Below are positions 25,807 through 37,012 of a stretch of DNA of 64,000 bases, piece after piece (the stretch's first letter is position 1; every line of letters begins with the position of its first letter). The DNA comes from Blastocystis hominis. Lineage: Eukaryota > Sar > Bigyra > Opalinata > Blastocystidae. Position numbers and translations under genes: made by a program. The stretch spans positions 695,001 to 759,000 of the forward strand of contig NW_013171838.1 in assembly GCF_000151665.1 (NCBI RefSeq). The letters are read 5' to 3'. The notes beneath the pieces were generated by a model. That model searched no databases. It saw only the letters and a program-made list of their open reading frames with translations, and was not told the DNA's origin.

Positions 25807-26766
25807 TAGGTCGATGTGATCTTGCTGCCTCTCTCAATGCATTGGGTTCCTTATCATTCTTGGATCGAGTGACAGGTGGTGCTGGTTGTGGTTTGCATTT
25901 GCTAGCCAGTAGTTCCCAATGATAGCACTTCTGGGTCTTACCGTTTGACCCTTTCACTTCGTACATCAGTGGTATGAATCGATCGTCAATGTCAACCACT
26001 TCATACAAGTCCTGAGACCATTTGCTCGTCAATGATCGCTTTTCCAGAATGCGAGGTCTTCGTGTCACTCGAACATAATCACCAACATCGAATTGAGGTG
26101 TTGTGTCCTTTGCTGTCATGTTGGATGGTTCTGTTTTCTCCGTGTACAAGATATCGTTGTTGTTGTTAAGCCAAATGTCATTGGGTGTATATCCGATGTC
26201 TCTGTTCATCCTTCCATTATGTCTACGAACTGCACCATCGATCAAATTAAACCATACACCTTTCCATTGATTGAATGGAAGGAAGGAACCATGATGTGTT
26301 CCTTGATATCTCGAATTGCTCGTTCGGCTAGTACTGCCTTATTCGCTGAATCCATGTGATATATGGTGATGTCATACTTGTTCAAGATGTTTGTACGAAA
26401 GATCGCATTGGTGAACTCGGTACCTCGATCCGAACAAATATGCTTTGGTGATTCACCATATGTTTGAATGATGTCCTTCATTGCATGAGTGACTTCTGTA
26501 GCACTCTTACTTTTCAGTTTCCGAGTCATCAGGTATTTCGAATATCCATCAACACATACAAGGACATATTTGTATCCACGATTCTTATAGAATCCTGTGG
26601 ACTTCTGACTGCCCAACACTTCCTGTATCCATTTGTGTTGTTTGGAAGAGAAATCGATAAAATCGATGAAGTATATGTTTCTCTTGAATCCACTGATGAT
26701 CACTCGAGTGTCACCTCTTCGTTTTGCTGGTTTCCGTAGTTCCTTGATCTCATTCATGCTCCACAC
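25748..26766 (-). pseudogene. Retroviral-type (rve) integrase, fossil
   Basis: Polinton-type integrase. The DDE core is visible: VDGYSKYL (first Asp), CSDRGTEFTN (second Asp) and AERAIRDIKEHI (Glu). A C-terminal SH3/chromo-like segment follows (FDVGDYVRVTRRPRIL, YEVVDIDDRFIPLMYEV). It appears broken in about one place. In life it would have inserted the element into host DNA. Confidence 0.82.
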
Positions 26767-26921
26767 ACCTCGATAAATGAATCACATTATTCAAGGAATG
26801 AACAAGTTGTGTCAGAGGAAGAATCACAAACTGGTTATAGACTCGAAATGCATTTTCTCCACTATACACTATTTCAAATAGAGCATCACTCGCATTCAAC
26901 ATTGCAATGATCGTTTCCATG

Positions 26922-27254
26922 TCATATGTACCTCATGAAATCGATAGAGTATGGAGACTGGATCCAAATACACTCATAACTTGTAGCCATTGTGGAAATT
27001 GAGAATGTAGTATTAATCATGGTGTTCAGAATGGCAATGATTTCAGTCAGTGTATAATAACCAGGTGAGATCGTTACTTCTTCACCATTGGTGTTTGTCT
27101 CCACATTGGTTGAGTCCACATTATTGAACATGACTTGATTGGGTTTGAATAGAATAGTTATGGAAGTGATCAATGGATTTCTGAACTTGTAAGGATTGAT
27201 CCAATCGAATGAACCATTGATAGGTGAATCTTGTATGAGAATGGAATAATGCAT
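26922..27254 (-). pseudogene. Capsid-like protein, partial fossil copy
   Basis: Clearly homologous to the N-terminal quarter of the ORF at 36999-38213: shared INPYKxRNP, FKPNQVMFNNVDS and GYYTLTEIIAILNTM-type blocks. Only a 5' part remains, and it appears truncated. It probably encoded a minor capsid (penton-like) protein, inferred from family company rather than a specific signature. Confidence 0.65.
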
Positions 27255-27274
27255 GTTCTCTCTTTACCAAAGAC

Positions 27275-27352
27275 ACTTATGACTTGCATAGACAACAATA
27301 GATGGATTTGTGATGACAATGTACACACATTGGCTTTCGGTCATTACAAATA
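27275..27352 (+). repeat. Inverted copy of the polymerase 3' end
   Basis: The plus strand encodes a block matching the polymerase C-terminus (DDNVHTLAFGHY) at the other end of the fossil, so the element is bounded by inverted copies of this segment. It may be a terminal repeat or a fragment of a second element joined head to head. Confidence 0.7.
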
Positions 27353-29390
27353 GGCAAACAAACATGTAAATACGAGAGAAATAACAATAATTCACCTTAG
27401 CTAGGTAGGTCTACTGCTTTCTCGCATCCAAGTATAACTGATACAACAAACACAAAATAGAAACGAGCACTAGGTTGATAATAGAAAGGAATTGGAGTAA
27501 GAAAGCACAAAACCTGGTTCCTGACCGATGATTGTCGACCAGACAGCCTAGGAACGATAGTCGAGGACTCAGAATCGGTTGGTCGATTACATCAAAGGAC
27601 AAAGGATCGCAATTGTGGTCATGGAGCAAAATAGCATATAAAGAAAACTGCCACCAGGTTTCACACAAATAGTGCCATTCCCTTACTACTATTGTTCCAT
27701 ATTAATGAGGTTTAAGATGGATACAAGTTGATAAATCATATTATTATTGATCGAAAGAGCTTTTGCTATAGTGAAAATAGGATCATTTTGTTATGTGACA
27801 TGTATCAAATATGGATGAACTCATCAATAGAAATAGGAAGGATGAATCAGTCATTTACCACAAATATTGTTGTATTTCCTTTGATCTATGACTAATCTGT
27901 ATACTATAGTCTCAAGATACTTTGAATCAATACTTGGAAAATGAATATCTGCAATAGAATAACAACAATTGTGTATTGTTTCATTTTGGTGCATATTGTG
28001 TGATATGAATTGTATCAAAGCCCATAATGAATTCACATTCTAAATGTGACAACTAATAATGTTGTTAGTTCGTGTTATAAGCTGAGAGAAGGAATGAGCA
28101 GTATTAACAAACAAGATTCTTCACAATAGTTATTCTCAATAGTATTGATTGTGAATAGTTGATGTTTTGTCATAATCATCATTATTGTTCTGTATAGGAA
28201 GATAGAATAATGTGTATTTGTGATTGATTGTATATTTTGGCTTATTAGTATGCTCCATGGAATAGAATACTGTGAAAATAAGATAGGTAAGTGTGGAATA
28301 ATCAGAAATGGCCAATATGAATGAAAACAACAACAATACTAGAATGTAATAGAATAGTAGAAAATAACATATGTATGAAGTAGCAATAGAAATGGAGTCA
28401 TTTTCACAAATTATGACGAACAATAGCTGAAATGATGATATTTCACAGGGATCTGTTTTATCACATCCTGAAACGAATTACATAGATCATGCATAGTTTT
28501 GCTTCATAACAAACAAAATCCAGACAAACACGATTCTGTCATTTCATTGGTTTAACACAATGTTTGATTCTGTTAAATCCATTTTCATAAAATAACCAAT
28601 TCTGAGTAACAGGAACAATATTGTTGATACTTAGTACTGGAATAACCAATCAATGAATGAATGATTGGAGTTTGTAGTAAATTCCGTTATTGTTAGTTGG
28701 AATGCACAATGATTGGTATATAGTGGTTGGAACTGAATGATTCCTAGATATTATCACAGATTGTATGCTATATGTGAATAGAATAGTACTGGAATGATTT
28801 GTGTAATTGGTCACAATCTATTGAATGAATATGAGTTGGATGTACAAAGATTACATAGCATGGAGATGGTTTGTACCATGAATGAATGAAAGAAAAAAGA
28901 AAAGAAGAAATAGTATTCATTGCTTAAGATCTTAATCCATTCAATGATATATATTAGTTATTTATGAATGTAATACGTGATAATGATAATGAAGAGTGAA
29001 TGAGAGAGAATCGAAATGAATGGGAATGTGATTGGTTGTGATATTGGAGTTGGATTTGATACAATTTCAGCAATTCAACACTGAAATGAAAACAAATGAA
29101 TGAATGAATGAGTAATCCTACAAACATCGATTTGAATTGAGTCCATACTGTGATTATGTATATTTTGTACCATAAGAATGAATGATGGATTGTTGACAAG
29201 GAAATATCGTTAAATCTGTATAAAGTGGACCAATCATGTGAATTGCAATGGGATATTTGAATGATTATACGATCAAATGAATGAATGAATGAATGAATGA
29301 ATGATATCTTATCTAAGAATTGATTGACAATCTCAAGACACTACTCACAAACAATGATCTGTAAATCAGTATCAAGGATGTCATTCATTC

Positions 29391-29622
29391 AATCTATTCT
29401 ATTCTATTCTATTCTATTCTATTCTATTCTATTCTATTCTATTCTATTCTATTCTATTCTATTCTATTCTATTCTATTCTATTCTATTCTATTCTATTCT
29501 ATTCTATTCTATTCTATTCTATTCTATTCTATTCTATTCTATTCTATTCTATTCTATTCTATTCTATTCTATTCTATTCTATTCTATTCTATTCTATTCT
29601 ATTCTATTCTATTCTATTCTAT
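29391..29622. repeat. (TTCTA)n microsatellite, about 46 units
   Basis: An almost perfect pentanucleotide array of about 230 bp. Because 5 is not a multiple of 3 and the unit has no stop in one strand, it produces a spurious long reading frame of FYSIL-type repeats. Confidence 0.95.
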
Positions 29623-30003
29623 GTATACAGTGATCTATTCTTATTCAATAAGTCAAAATCAATATCCTAATTCAATATCAATCATTCTATTGTATTGTAT
29701 TATCTACCGATTTAACAATGGATTCACAAATGTGAATAATCATCCAATATCAATCGATTCCAACCATTCCATTGTGTCACTAGCAAATCCAATCTTATTA
29801 TTCATGTTTATAATTATTATGAGTATTATTCGAAGCAAGCAGTTTCCTATCAATATTGAACAAATCCTAGTTCAAACCTATTCAAACCATCATTTGTATA
29901 TTATTATTATTATTATTATTTGTAGATTGGATTCATCATTTGTGAATGTTCAATATGTGATCATTGGGTCATTGGGAATAATAATAATGATGATCGAAAA
30001 CAA

Positions 30004-30040
30004 TGATTGATTAATTGATTGATTGATTGATTGATTGAAA
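30004..30040. repeat. (GATT)n microsatellite
   Basis: Short tetranucleotide run within AT-rich intergenic DNA. Confidence 0.85.
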
Positions 30041-30350
30041 CAACAATCATAATTGAGTATCATTGTTAAAATGGTAAAGAAGAACATCAGAATAATCAGG
30101 TAGGATTGATATTTTGATAATTATAGAATCATGAATTGTGATCAAGAATCGGTTTGAAACAAACAATCAAACAAACAATCAATCAATCAATGGAAATGTT
30201 CCTAAACAATGACGAATCACTGAACAAATCAAATCAAATCAAAATTATAGATTTAATGCTTGATTTAGTGGACAAGATTAGCGAGAATGGAAGAAACATC
30301 TATGAATCAAATCAAATCAATCAAACTATACTCCAAATTGATTTCGATCG

Positions 30351-30358
30351 AACAAACA
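30351..30358 (-). terminator. TGTTTGTT 3'-end motif of the MORN-LRR gene
   Basis: On the minus strand the frame reads AAT TCA T, then TCG, then TGTTTGTT. Cleavage after that T (30362) gives TAA. Confidence 0.7.
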
Positions 30359-30361
30359 CGA

Positions 30362-32065
30362 ATGAATTAGGTAGCTTGACATTTTGAAGATTTGGAATAT
30401 CTAAATATTATCAATATTCAATATTCAGAAATACTTGCCAATGTCACTACACAAGGATAATAGAAACTATCTCCCGCAGATGTTATTGATGTTAGATTTG
30501 GAAGATCTACAAAACAAATCATTTCAAATCAACTCATTATTACTTCGTATTATCAATGAACTTGAATAATTCCCACTTCCTTCAAGTGCACAATCACCGA
30601 GTTGAATGGATTGTAATGATGGAAGATCTACAACAATCATTTCATTCGAATTCATTCAATACTTTCAATTATTGTTGAGAAGGGATAACGGAATGCTTCA
30701 TCACCTAATGTAATGGATTGTAGATTTGGAAGATCTATGCATTATTCAAATATTCAATATCATATCAATACCTCGAATCACAAATGAACTACCATAGAAA
30801 TTGCATGATTTACTTCCAATATTACCAATTTGAATGGATTGTAATTGTGGTAGATTCTTCAATTCAAAGTCTCCTCCAAAATCACTGAAACTATATTCAC
30901 CAATTTGAATGGATTCCAATGATCCACAATTCAATATGTGGAATGATTTCGATTCATCATTTCCATACCAATTCTTTTCCTGAGTAAATGAATAGTTTCC
31001 GATTTTGATCGTTTTCAATCGATTCAATCCATCGATTTTGAATGTTTTCACTGATCCAAAACATTCATCGCCGATTTCGATAGATCGTAGCCACTCGAAT
31101 CGATTCAGATCCAATGCATTCAAATCGTTACAGCAATTCGATGAAATCTTCAAATCGGTCACTTGCAAACTCACATCGGTCCATTTTGTAGATCCAGTGA
31201 CGCTGAATCGAAGAGGAGCAGGTTCTTCGCGTTTTGGAGCAGGAGCATAGGCAGGAGCAGGAGCAGGAGCAGGCACAGGCATCGGAGCGGGTTTGGGTTT
31301 GGGTTTGGGTTTGGGTTTGGGTTTGGGTTTTGGAGTTGTGGATCGAGTGTACCATCCATCATAGAGATCTCTTCCACTCACTTCCTTTGCATCTTTCCAT
31401 TCCACTTCGCGAGTAGCAATCCGAGTTTCTTCATCGATCCAGTATCCTCGACCATTTCGAAGAAACGATTCTTTCGATTCATCATACACGAATTCACCCA
31501 CATAGAGGGGAATTCGATTCGAAGCGATGGTATTGTTCCCGTTTCGCTTGAATTCGATCATGATGCTTCCTTCGATCTTGCGGATGATCTCCACCAGCTT
31601 GTTACCCTTCCATATCCCCTCGAGCAGCATGGCACCCGTTTCTTCGTCATATTGGATGCCCCATCCTTCTCGTTCTCGCTTCTCGTTGAACTCACCGTGA
31701 TATATCAGGTGATCACTCGCATGCGAATAGATTTCCATACGCTCGCCTCGGACATGGTTTATAATACGATGAAAATTCTTGTTGTCCCAGATTTCATCAT
31801 AGGATTGCACAAATGCGACACGTCCATTATCAAATCGCGTGAAGTCACCGATTTCACTCCCGTTCGCATCCACCTCGTAATACATTTTTAGTATGCCATT
31901 TTGGAATAGGCAAACCTTACCAGCTCTCGTCAACGTGTATTCAGCCTCGTGATCGCCTTGATAATATTGGAGGCTATACTTGCAGCCCCCAATAGTGATT
32001 TCCTTTGGTTTACCAAGCGTTATGTAACCGTCCAGGAGAAATTCGCTTCCCTTAAGTTCTTCCAT
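30362..32065 (-). CDS. MORN-repeat / leucine-rich-repeat protein
   Basis: Start ATG at 32065. The N-terminal half has MORN-like repeats (LIYHGEFNEKREREGWGIQY, LYVGEFVYDESKESF). A (PK)n then (PA)n hinge follows, encoded by a GGGTTT-type repeat at 31283-31330, and then BspA-like LRRs with the pattern LPxLQSIxxGxxxF (LKNLPQLQSIQIGNIGSKSC). The last four junctions are introns of 35-38 nt, each with a 3' site TAG before ATCTTCC or ATATTCC, and each exon holds one repeat. The stop appears to be made by poly(A) at 30362. MORN units often bind membranes or scaffold and LRRs bind proteins; the actual role is unknown. The gene at 62670 is a paralogue in architecture. Confidence 0.85.
31283..31330. repeat. 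(GGGTTT)n hexanucleotide repeat, coding
   Basis: On the minus strand it encodes the (Pro-Lys)n hinge of the MORN-LRR protein. Telomere-like in look but in frame within an exon. Confidence 0.9.
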
Positions 32066-32999
32066 TCTACCTATTTATAATCACATATCCTTAGCCTCTA
32101 CTCTTTGAATCCGTAATTTGTAGCCAAATATAAAGAATTTATGAAGAAAACAGAGAGATCAGTTTGTTTCCTTACACCTAAGTATTCTTCATATTTAAAA
32201 ATTATGATAGAGTGCTACCATATACACATTGGATCCAAGATTTCCAAGTGAAGTACTCACTTGTGTTTCGCATCATTTTGTTCACATTTTTGTGGTTGAA
32301 ATAGTTCGGAGGTATAGATATTTATATTTATAATATCAGGATTGTTTGGAAACACTCAGAATGGAAAAGTCCATTTTGTTGTCTACTATGTCTGTATAGG
32401 TTGTATATTTATGATATCATAGTGAAATCGTGTTATGAAGCAAGGATTTGGTTGTTCACTCCACTTTGTCTAAATAGTCTATATTATTATTATTATTTCG
32501 ATAATCCAATCTATCCATCCATGATTCTAGCCAAATCATTTTGACTTGGGACTGGTTGGGTTTGAAAGCAATTCAAACTAGTAAAACTAGTAAATCAAAT
32601 CGAATGGAATGGAATGGAAATTGGTTTTGATCCAGTGATTTTCACACAAAGAACCTATCTTCGCACATCGTTAACCATTCACTCCATTTTCTATCATTTC
32701 CTTATCCTAAACCAACCAACTAACTCTAAATACACTTTCTTTCTTTCTATCTATCTGTCTTTGTTTCAACTATCAACTCACAGCACTCTATTATTATCAA
32801 CTAGAGTCGTTTGGTTCCTCGTTCTGGATTATTCTGTTCATGTTTCTAAATCATTCCAACACCCTACACACTCTAAATCTACATTTTCCTTCCTTCCTTC
32901 CTAAACACATTTTCGATTCTCATTCAAATCCTACAACGCTTCAACCATTCCACATCTCTACAATTCCATCCATCCATTCATCCATCCATCTTCCAAACC
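32066..32999. other. Intergenic region between minus-strand genes
   Basis: AT-rich in its first half, pyrimidine-rich (TTCC and CATC runs) in the second. No exon chain was found. The 3' end of the GC-rich FN3 gene may extend into its right edge. Confidence 0.4.
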
Positions 33000-35996
33000 A
33001 AACACCGCAACCATTTCTCTCTCAGCAACTGCCAAATCGGTCTGGATCGTGGAAACGTGGAAACATCGCGACCCACGGCGCACCAGGCGTGATCGACGAG
33101 GTGGGCGCGGATGAGCGCGCCGGTCACGTCGTAGGCGAAGAGGAAGCGGAAGCGGAGGCGGAGGCGGAGGGGCTGGGTGACGGAGACCACGGTGGCGTTC
33201 TGCGCCCAGTTGGACAGGAAGAGATCCAGAGAGCCCGGTCGACTCTGCACACCTTCGTAGGGAGCCACGGACCCCACCCCATCGCCCATCAGATTCCTGC
33301 TCACTCACACTCACACCCACACCCACACCCAGAGCGAACCGGTGAGCGAGGAGGTTGGCTCGCCGTCCACCACCAACACCCAACGAATTCCGACGTGGCC
33401 ATCGTGGACACTCCGAATTGCCTGCCCATCCACTCGGCACTGCCCACTTCGCTCGGGACGCACTCCAGCGTGTAGGAAGTCGCGGGGATCCCACCCTCCA
33501 ACACGTCCCACACATCGCGTCCCGCGGGGAACCAGACGGTTCGGAGGAAGGAGGAAGGAGGAAGGAGGAAGGAGGAAGTCGCGGGAGCGCGAAGCTCGCA
33601 CGTGGCGGTGCAGAGATCATGGAAGGATCCGGTAATCGCCATCGCACAGTCCCACTCAATGCCCTCCGCCTGATTCCACACACACCGCATACAGAACCGC
33701 GGGGATCTTCTCGTGGCGGGAGAGATACCCGTTGAACGCGGCCACGCTCAGATAGATGGGCGCGTGCTGCACGCTCTGCACGCTCTGCACGCTCTGCACG
33801 CTCTGCACGCTCTGCACGCTCTGCAGGTCCAGGAAGCAGTTCGTGCTGGCGACCTCGCTCTCGCTCTCGCTCTCGCTCTCGCTCTCGCTCTGGATCACGG
33901 CCATCGACGCCATCCACGAGCGTCGCACCACGTAGTACCGAATGCTGGCGCCGCCCAGCTCCGCCGGCTCTGCCCACTGCACGCGCAGCGAGGTCGAGGA
34001 GAGCGCGGCCACCTCGAGGTTCTGCACCGCGCCGGGCGCGACGACATACGCGGCGAGGGTGATGGGAGAGGAGGCCTCGGAGAGGATGGAGCACGCGGCG
34101 GAGCACAGCGCCACGCGCACCCAGTAGGCCACGCACGCATCGAGAGAGAGAGAGAGAGCTCGGGTTGCTGGACGTCGCCCTCTTGGAGGAGCGCGTCGGC
34201 GGCGAAGAGCTGGGAGTGGGAGCCAACCAAGGCCTGCACGAAGAGCTCGCACCACCACCAGACCCAGCGCACCTGCGTGGCTTCGAAGGCGGCAGCAGCA
34301 CGACGGGCGCGGAGGCAGGGAGGGAGACAGGCAGGCAGCAGCACGACGGGGCGGTAGACGGAGAAGGACGCGAAGGCGGACCAGGAGGCGCCCTTGCGGA
34401 CACGCCAGCTGATGGCCATCACGCTGTTCCCAATGGCGCCCGCCACCAACACGGAGCGCGTCTCGAAGAACTGGCTCTGCACATTGCTGCCCATCAAGGC
34501 CATCCATCGGGGCTTCATCGGAGATGCCACTGCTCCAGGGAACCTCCATCTGCACACACACGCTGCGCTGCGCTGCGCCTACTCCACTTCCCTCATACCA
34601 ATCGCGCTCTCCACAATCCGAGCAGGCCACAACCGAACGACAACCGAACGCCAACCGAACGCCGGCGCGGGTCGAGAAGGTCGCGATGAGGGTTTCCGCG
34701 GGGAAGGGGAGGCCGTTTCGGGACACCAACCTGTTGGCATTGATGTAGAGCGTGCGTGCCTTCGCAGAACCGCGGGAAGGAGCCATCGAAGGCGAAGGCG
34801 AAGGCGAAGGCAAACCCAATGGTGTAGTCGGAGATGGAGATCGCGGTGGTGGGATAGGAGAACGTGGCCTCGGCCAATTCAAACACGATGTGGATGTTCA
34901 TGGGCTCGAATGGGTCGTTGATCACCTCGCCCACGCCCACATTGCTCGTGCAGTACATCGTGGATTGCTTCCCATCTCCCATCGTCCACAGCGCCACGTC
35001 CCTCGCCCCATCGCCCGCCACGCAGCGCAGTGCAGCGCAGCATCGGCAGGATGGGCTGGCAGGAGCCCGTCCCCTATCGATCGATCGATTCCCACTGCTG
35101 ATAGGCGTTGCACCCATCCGTGATCATGCCCCACTAGTCCACATCGCACTTCGTATCCAACACTTGCCCCAAGTGCCCTTCCGGCTACCCCGCCGCTTCG
35201 TCCGCGGGGCACACCACCGCCACGCACCTCACCTCTCTTCCATTCCACCACTTCCCACACGCCCGCACCACGCACACCTCCACCTTCCCATGCTCCACAG
35301 ACCCACAAATGCAGAACTGCACCGTCTTGGAACTCGCCTGCTCCCACTGGCCATTCCAGTTCACTCGGCTCCCATCAATCAGAGGTGAGGACCGTACCCA
35401 CAGCAGTTCGCATACTCCGCCTTCTTGTCCCATTCTCCCAAGTTCCATACACGCTCCGCTTCTACAAACCTACAGCTCTTGCTCCCATAGTTTGCCCTTT
35501 CACTCATCGCAAATCCGTTCTCTCTACCACACTCTACCACCTCACAATATGAAAATGAAAATACGAGAAACAGAACAGATATCCTAGGCAAGAACGTCGT
35601 GCCTGTACCAGATACCTCCCACGTTGCAAGTTATCTCCATGTATCCGCGGTCACACATGCCATGAATGGGTTCGCCACGTTGCACAGTTTGAAGTACAGA
35701 AATTACTCACTCGGAACACACTCCACACAGCAAAAATGGAACCAGGGTCCACCGCCATTATGGTATTGAATGCGTTCACGATGCATATCACACACACACA
35801 GTTTAGGCAAAGTAACGATAGCGCACACTACACTAGCTTCTTCAAACACACCAACTTGACGACAGAACCCATCCCAGCTACAATACTTACACTCCCACAA
35901 CACAACACACAAAAACACATAGAAGTCCGAAAACAAAACAAAACAAAACAAAAGACAGGACATACAAGTCCAATTCCAAATTTTGAATACATTCAA
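33000..35996 (-). CDS. Secreted cysteine-rich / fibronectin type III protein, GC-rich, exon structure uncertain
   Basis: Starts at ATG 35996 with a hydrophobic leader (MSCLLFCFVLFSDFYVFLCV). Downstream are cysteine-rich CCP-like pieces (VQRGEPIHGMCDRGY, CEVVECGRENGFAMSERA), a beta-rich stretch (MNIHIVFELAEATFSYP, ARTLYINANRLVSRNG) and a good FN3 domain near 33900-34050 (VAPGAVQNLEVAALSSTS then LRVQWAEPAELGGASIRYYV). In-frame hexamer and nonamer repeats give (SE)n and (QSV)n runs. The reading frame changes at several other simple repeats (CT at about 34141, GCCTTC at about 34795, GGAAGGA at about 33541, GTGGGT at about 33305), so it is either intron-rich with unseen splices or decaying. GC content is far above that of its flanks. 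An intron with the TTTCCACG core lies at 33042-33072. Confidence 0.55.
33765..33825. repeat. CTCTGCACG nonamer minisatellite, coding
   Basis: Five or more tandem nonamers that encode a (Gln-Ser-Val)n run on the minus strand within the FN3 gene. Confidence 0.85.
33855..33892. repeat. CTCTCG/GAGAGC hexamer repeat, coding
   Basis: Encodes a (Ser-Glu)n run on the minus strand inside the FN3 domain region, probably a loop expansion. Confidence 0.85.
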
Positions 35997-36998
35997 ACCC
36001 AGTAAGACGAAGCTAATAGCTTTTATTGTAAAACAAATGATTTCTAAAATAGACAGGAATTATGCAATTGTGAAAATAGTATTGAAATTGGGTATGAGTG
36101 GAAGAATAGATTTCGAATAGGGAGGGAGTTGTTTTTACTGTGAAGTGGAAGGAGATGAGCGGAAATGGGATATTGTGGAATGAATAGATCGAAGAGTGTT
36201 GTTTCCAGTGGAAGCGTTTTGTTTTTCGTTCTATTCATTTGGAATTTTATATAGATGGGATAGAAAGAAATAGGGTATGTAGAAGATGATGATAGGAATG
36301 AAAATGGAAAAGCTAGCGATAAGCAGTTTTTGGGTTATCATTTATATAAATAATATGTGATATGTGTATAGTAGAATCGAATAGTAGAGTTTGTGAGAAA
36401 GGTGGGTGTGTCGTTAGGAAGAACTCGAGCAAAATAAGGTAGAATACATAATATATTTTATACGAACAAATAGAGATATATTCATATTCCACTGTTTCTA
36501 GGTTTTTGGATAGTTGGTGTCCAGTTTTTGTCGTTTTGATGCACTCTGAACCTATCAGAGATTGTTATATTGCCAGAGAATACTATCCCTTATAGTATCC
36601 CCCACCTGCCAAATAATGCAGAATATCTCCTATTTAAAGGAAGGATCGAATTGTACACCACTTCAATAGGGATACAAAGTGATTCACAATGTTGTTCTAT
36701 TACGAGCATGAATAACAATAGTATACATAATACTTGCTGTTTGAGTTGGTTGATGAAAGTGAAATGCTTTGGTTCCCAACTCATTAGGATGAATAGAATT
36801 ACTCACTAATAGCGATATCAGTATTGTTGATGATAAAGCTGAAATCCATAAGAATGGACTCTATGGGAATGAGTAGTTGTCCAATATCAAGCTGTGAGAC
36901 ATATCTGGCTGATTATTTGTTGGAGACAACAATCAAACTATTACTTTTCAGATATATAGATATATGTATATAGAAGATAGACATTGATATCTATCTAT
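35997..36998. other. AT-rich intergenic region
   Basis: About 1 kb with no supported gene. It ends in an ATCT tetranucleotide repeat (about 36988-37012) that abuts the capsid-like ORF. Confidence 0.5.
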
Positions 36999-37012
36999 CT
37001 ATCTATCTATCT
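36988..37012. repeat. (ATCT)n microsatellite
   Basis: Six tetranucleotide units at the 3' edge of the capsid-like ORF. Confidence 0.85.

Larger units (their letters stand above)
20206..27352. mobile_element. Fossil Polinton/Maverick-like element
   Basis: A degraded virus-like DNA element. Parts: protein-primed family B DNA polymerase (-), three small unknown ORFs (+), retroviral-type integrase (-), and a capsid-like piece (-). Its two ends carry inverted copies of about 80 bp that correspond to the polymerase C-terminus (about 20212-20295 and 27275-27352), roughly four-fifths identical by eye. It is broken, with perhaps half a dozen breaks overall, and it lacks recognisable packaging ATPase and protease genes. 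The host 3'-end octamer is not evident after its genes. The imperfect end repeats suggest it is not recent. Confidence 0.8.
27353..30361. other. AT-rich, simple-repeat-rich region without supported genes
   Basis: About 3 kb dominated by GAAT/ATTC and GATT tetranucleotide runs and a long TTCTA array. An isolated less AT-rich patch near 27500-27660 has a short minus-strand open stretch that I cannot assign. No exon chain was found. Confidence 0.5.

Noticed and set aside
29324-30010. Long plus-strand frame of FYSIL repeats
   Set aside because: It is a by-product of the TTCTA microsatellite and has no splice or family support.
31283-31330. GGGTTT hexamer run as an internal telomere tract
   Set aside because: It is in frame inside an exon and encodes a Pro-Lys hinge; a telomeric origin is unnecessary.
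32958-34403. 481-residue minus-strand frame in the GC island
   Set aside because: Pro/Ser/Arg-rich composition shadow; the FN3 and leader segments are in other frames of the same strand.
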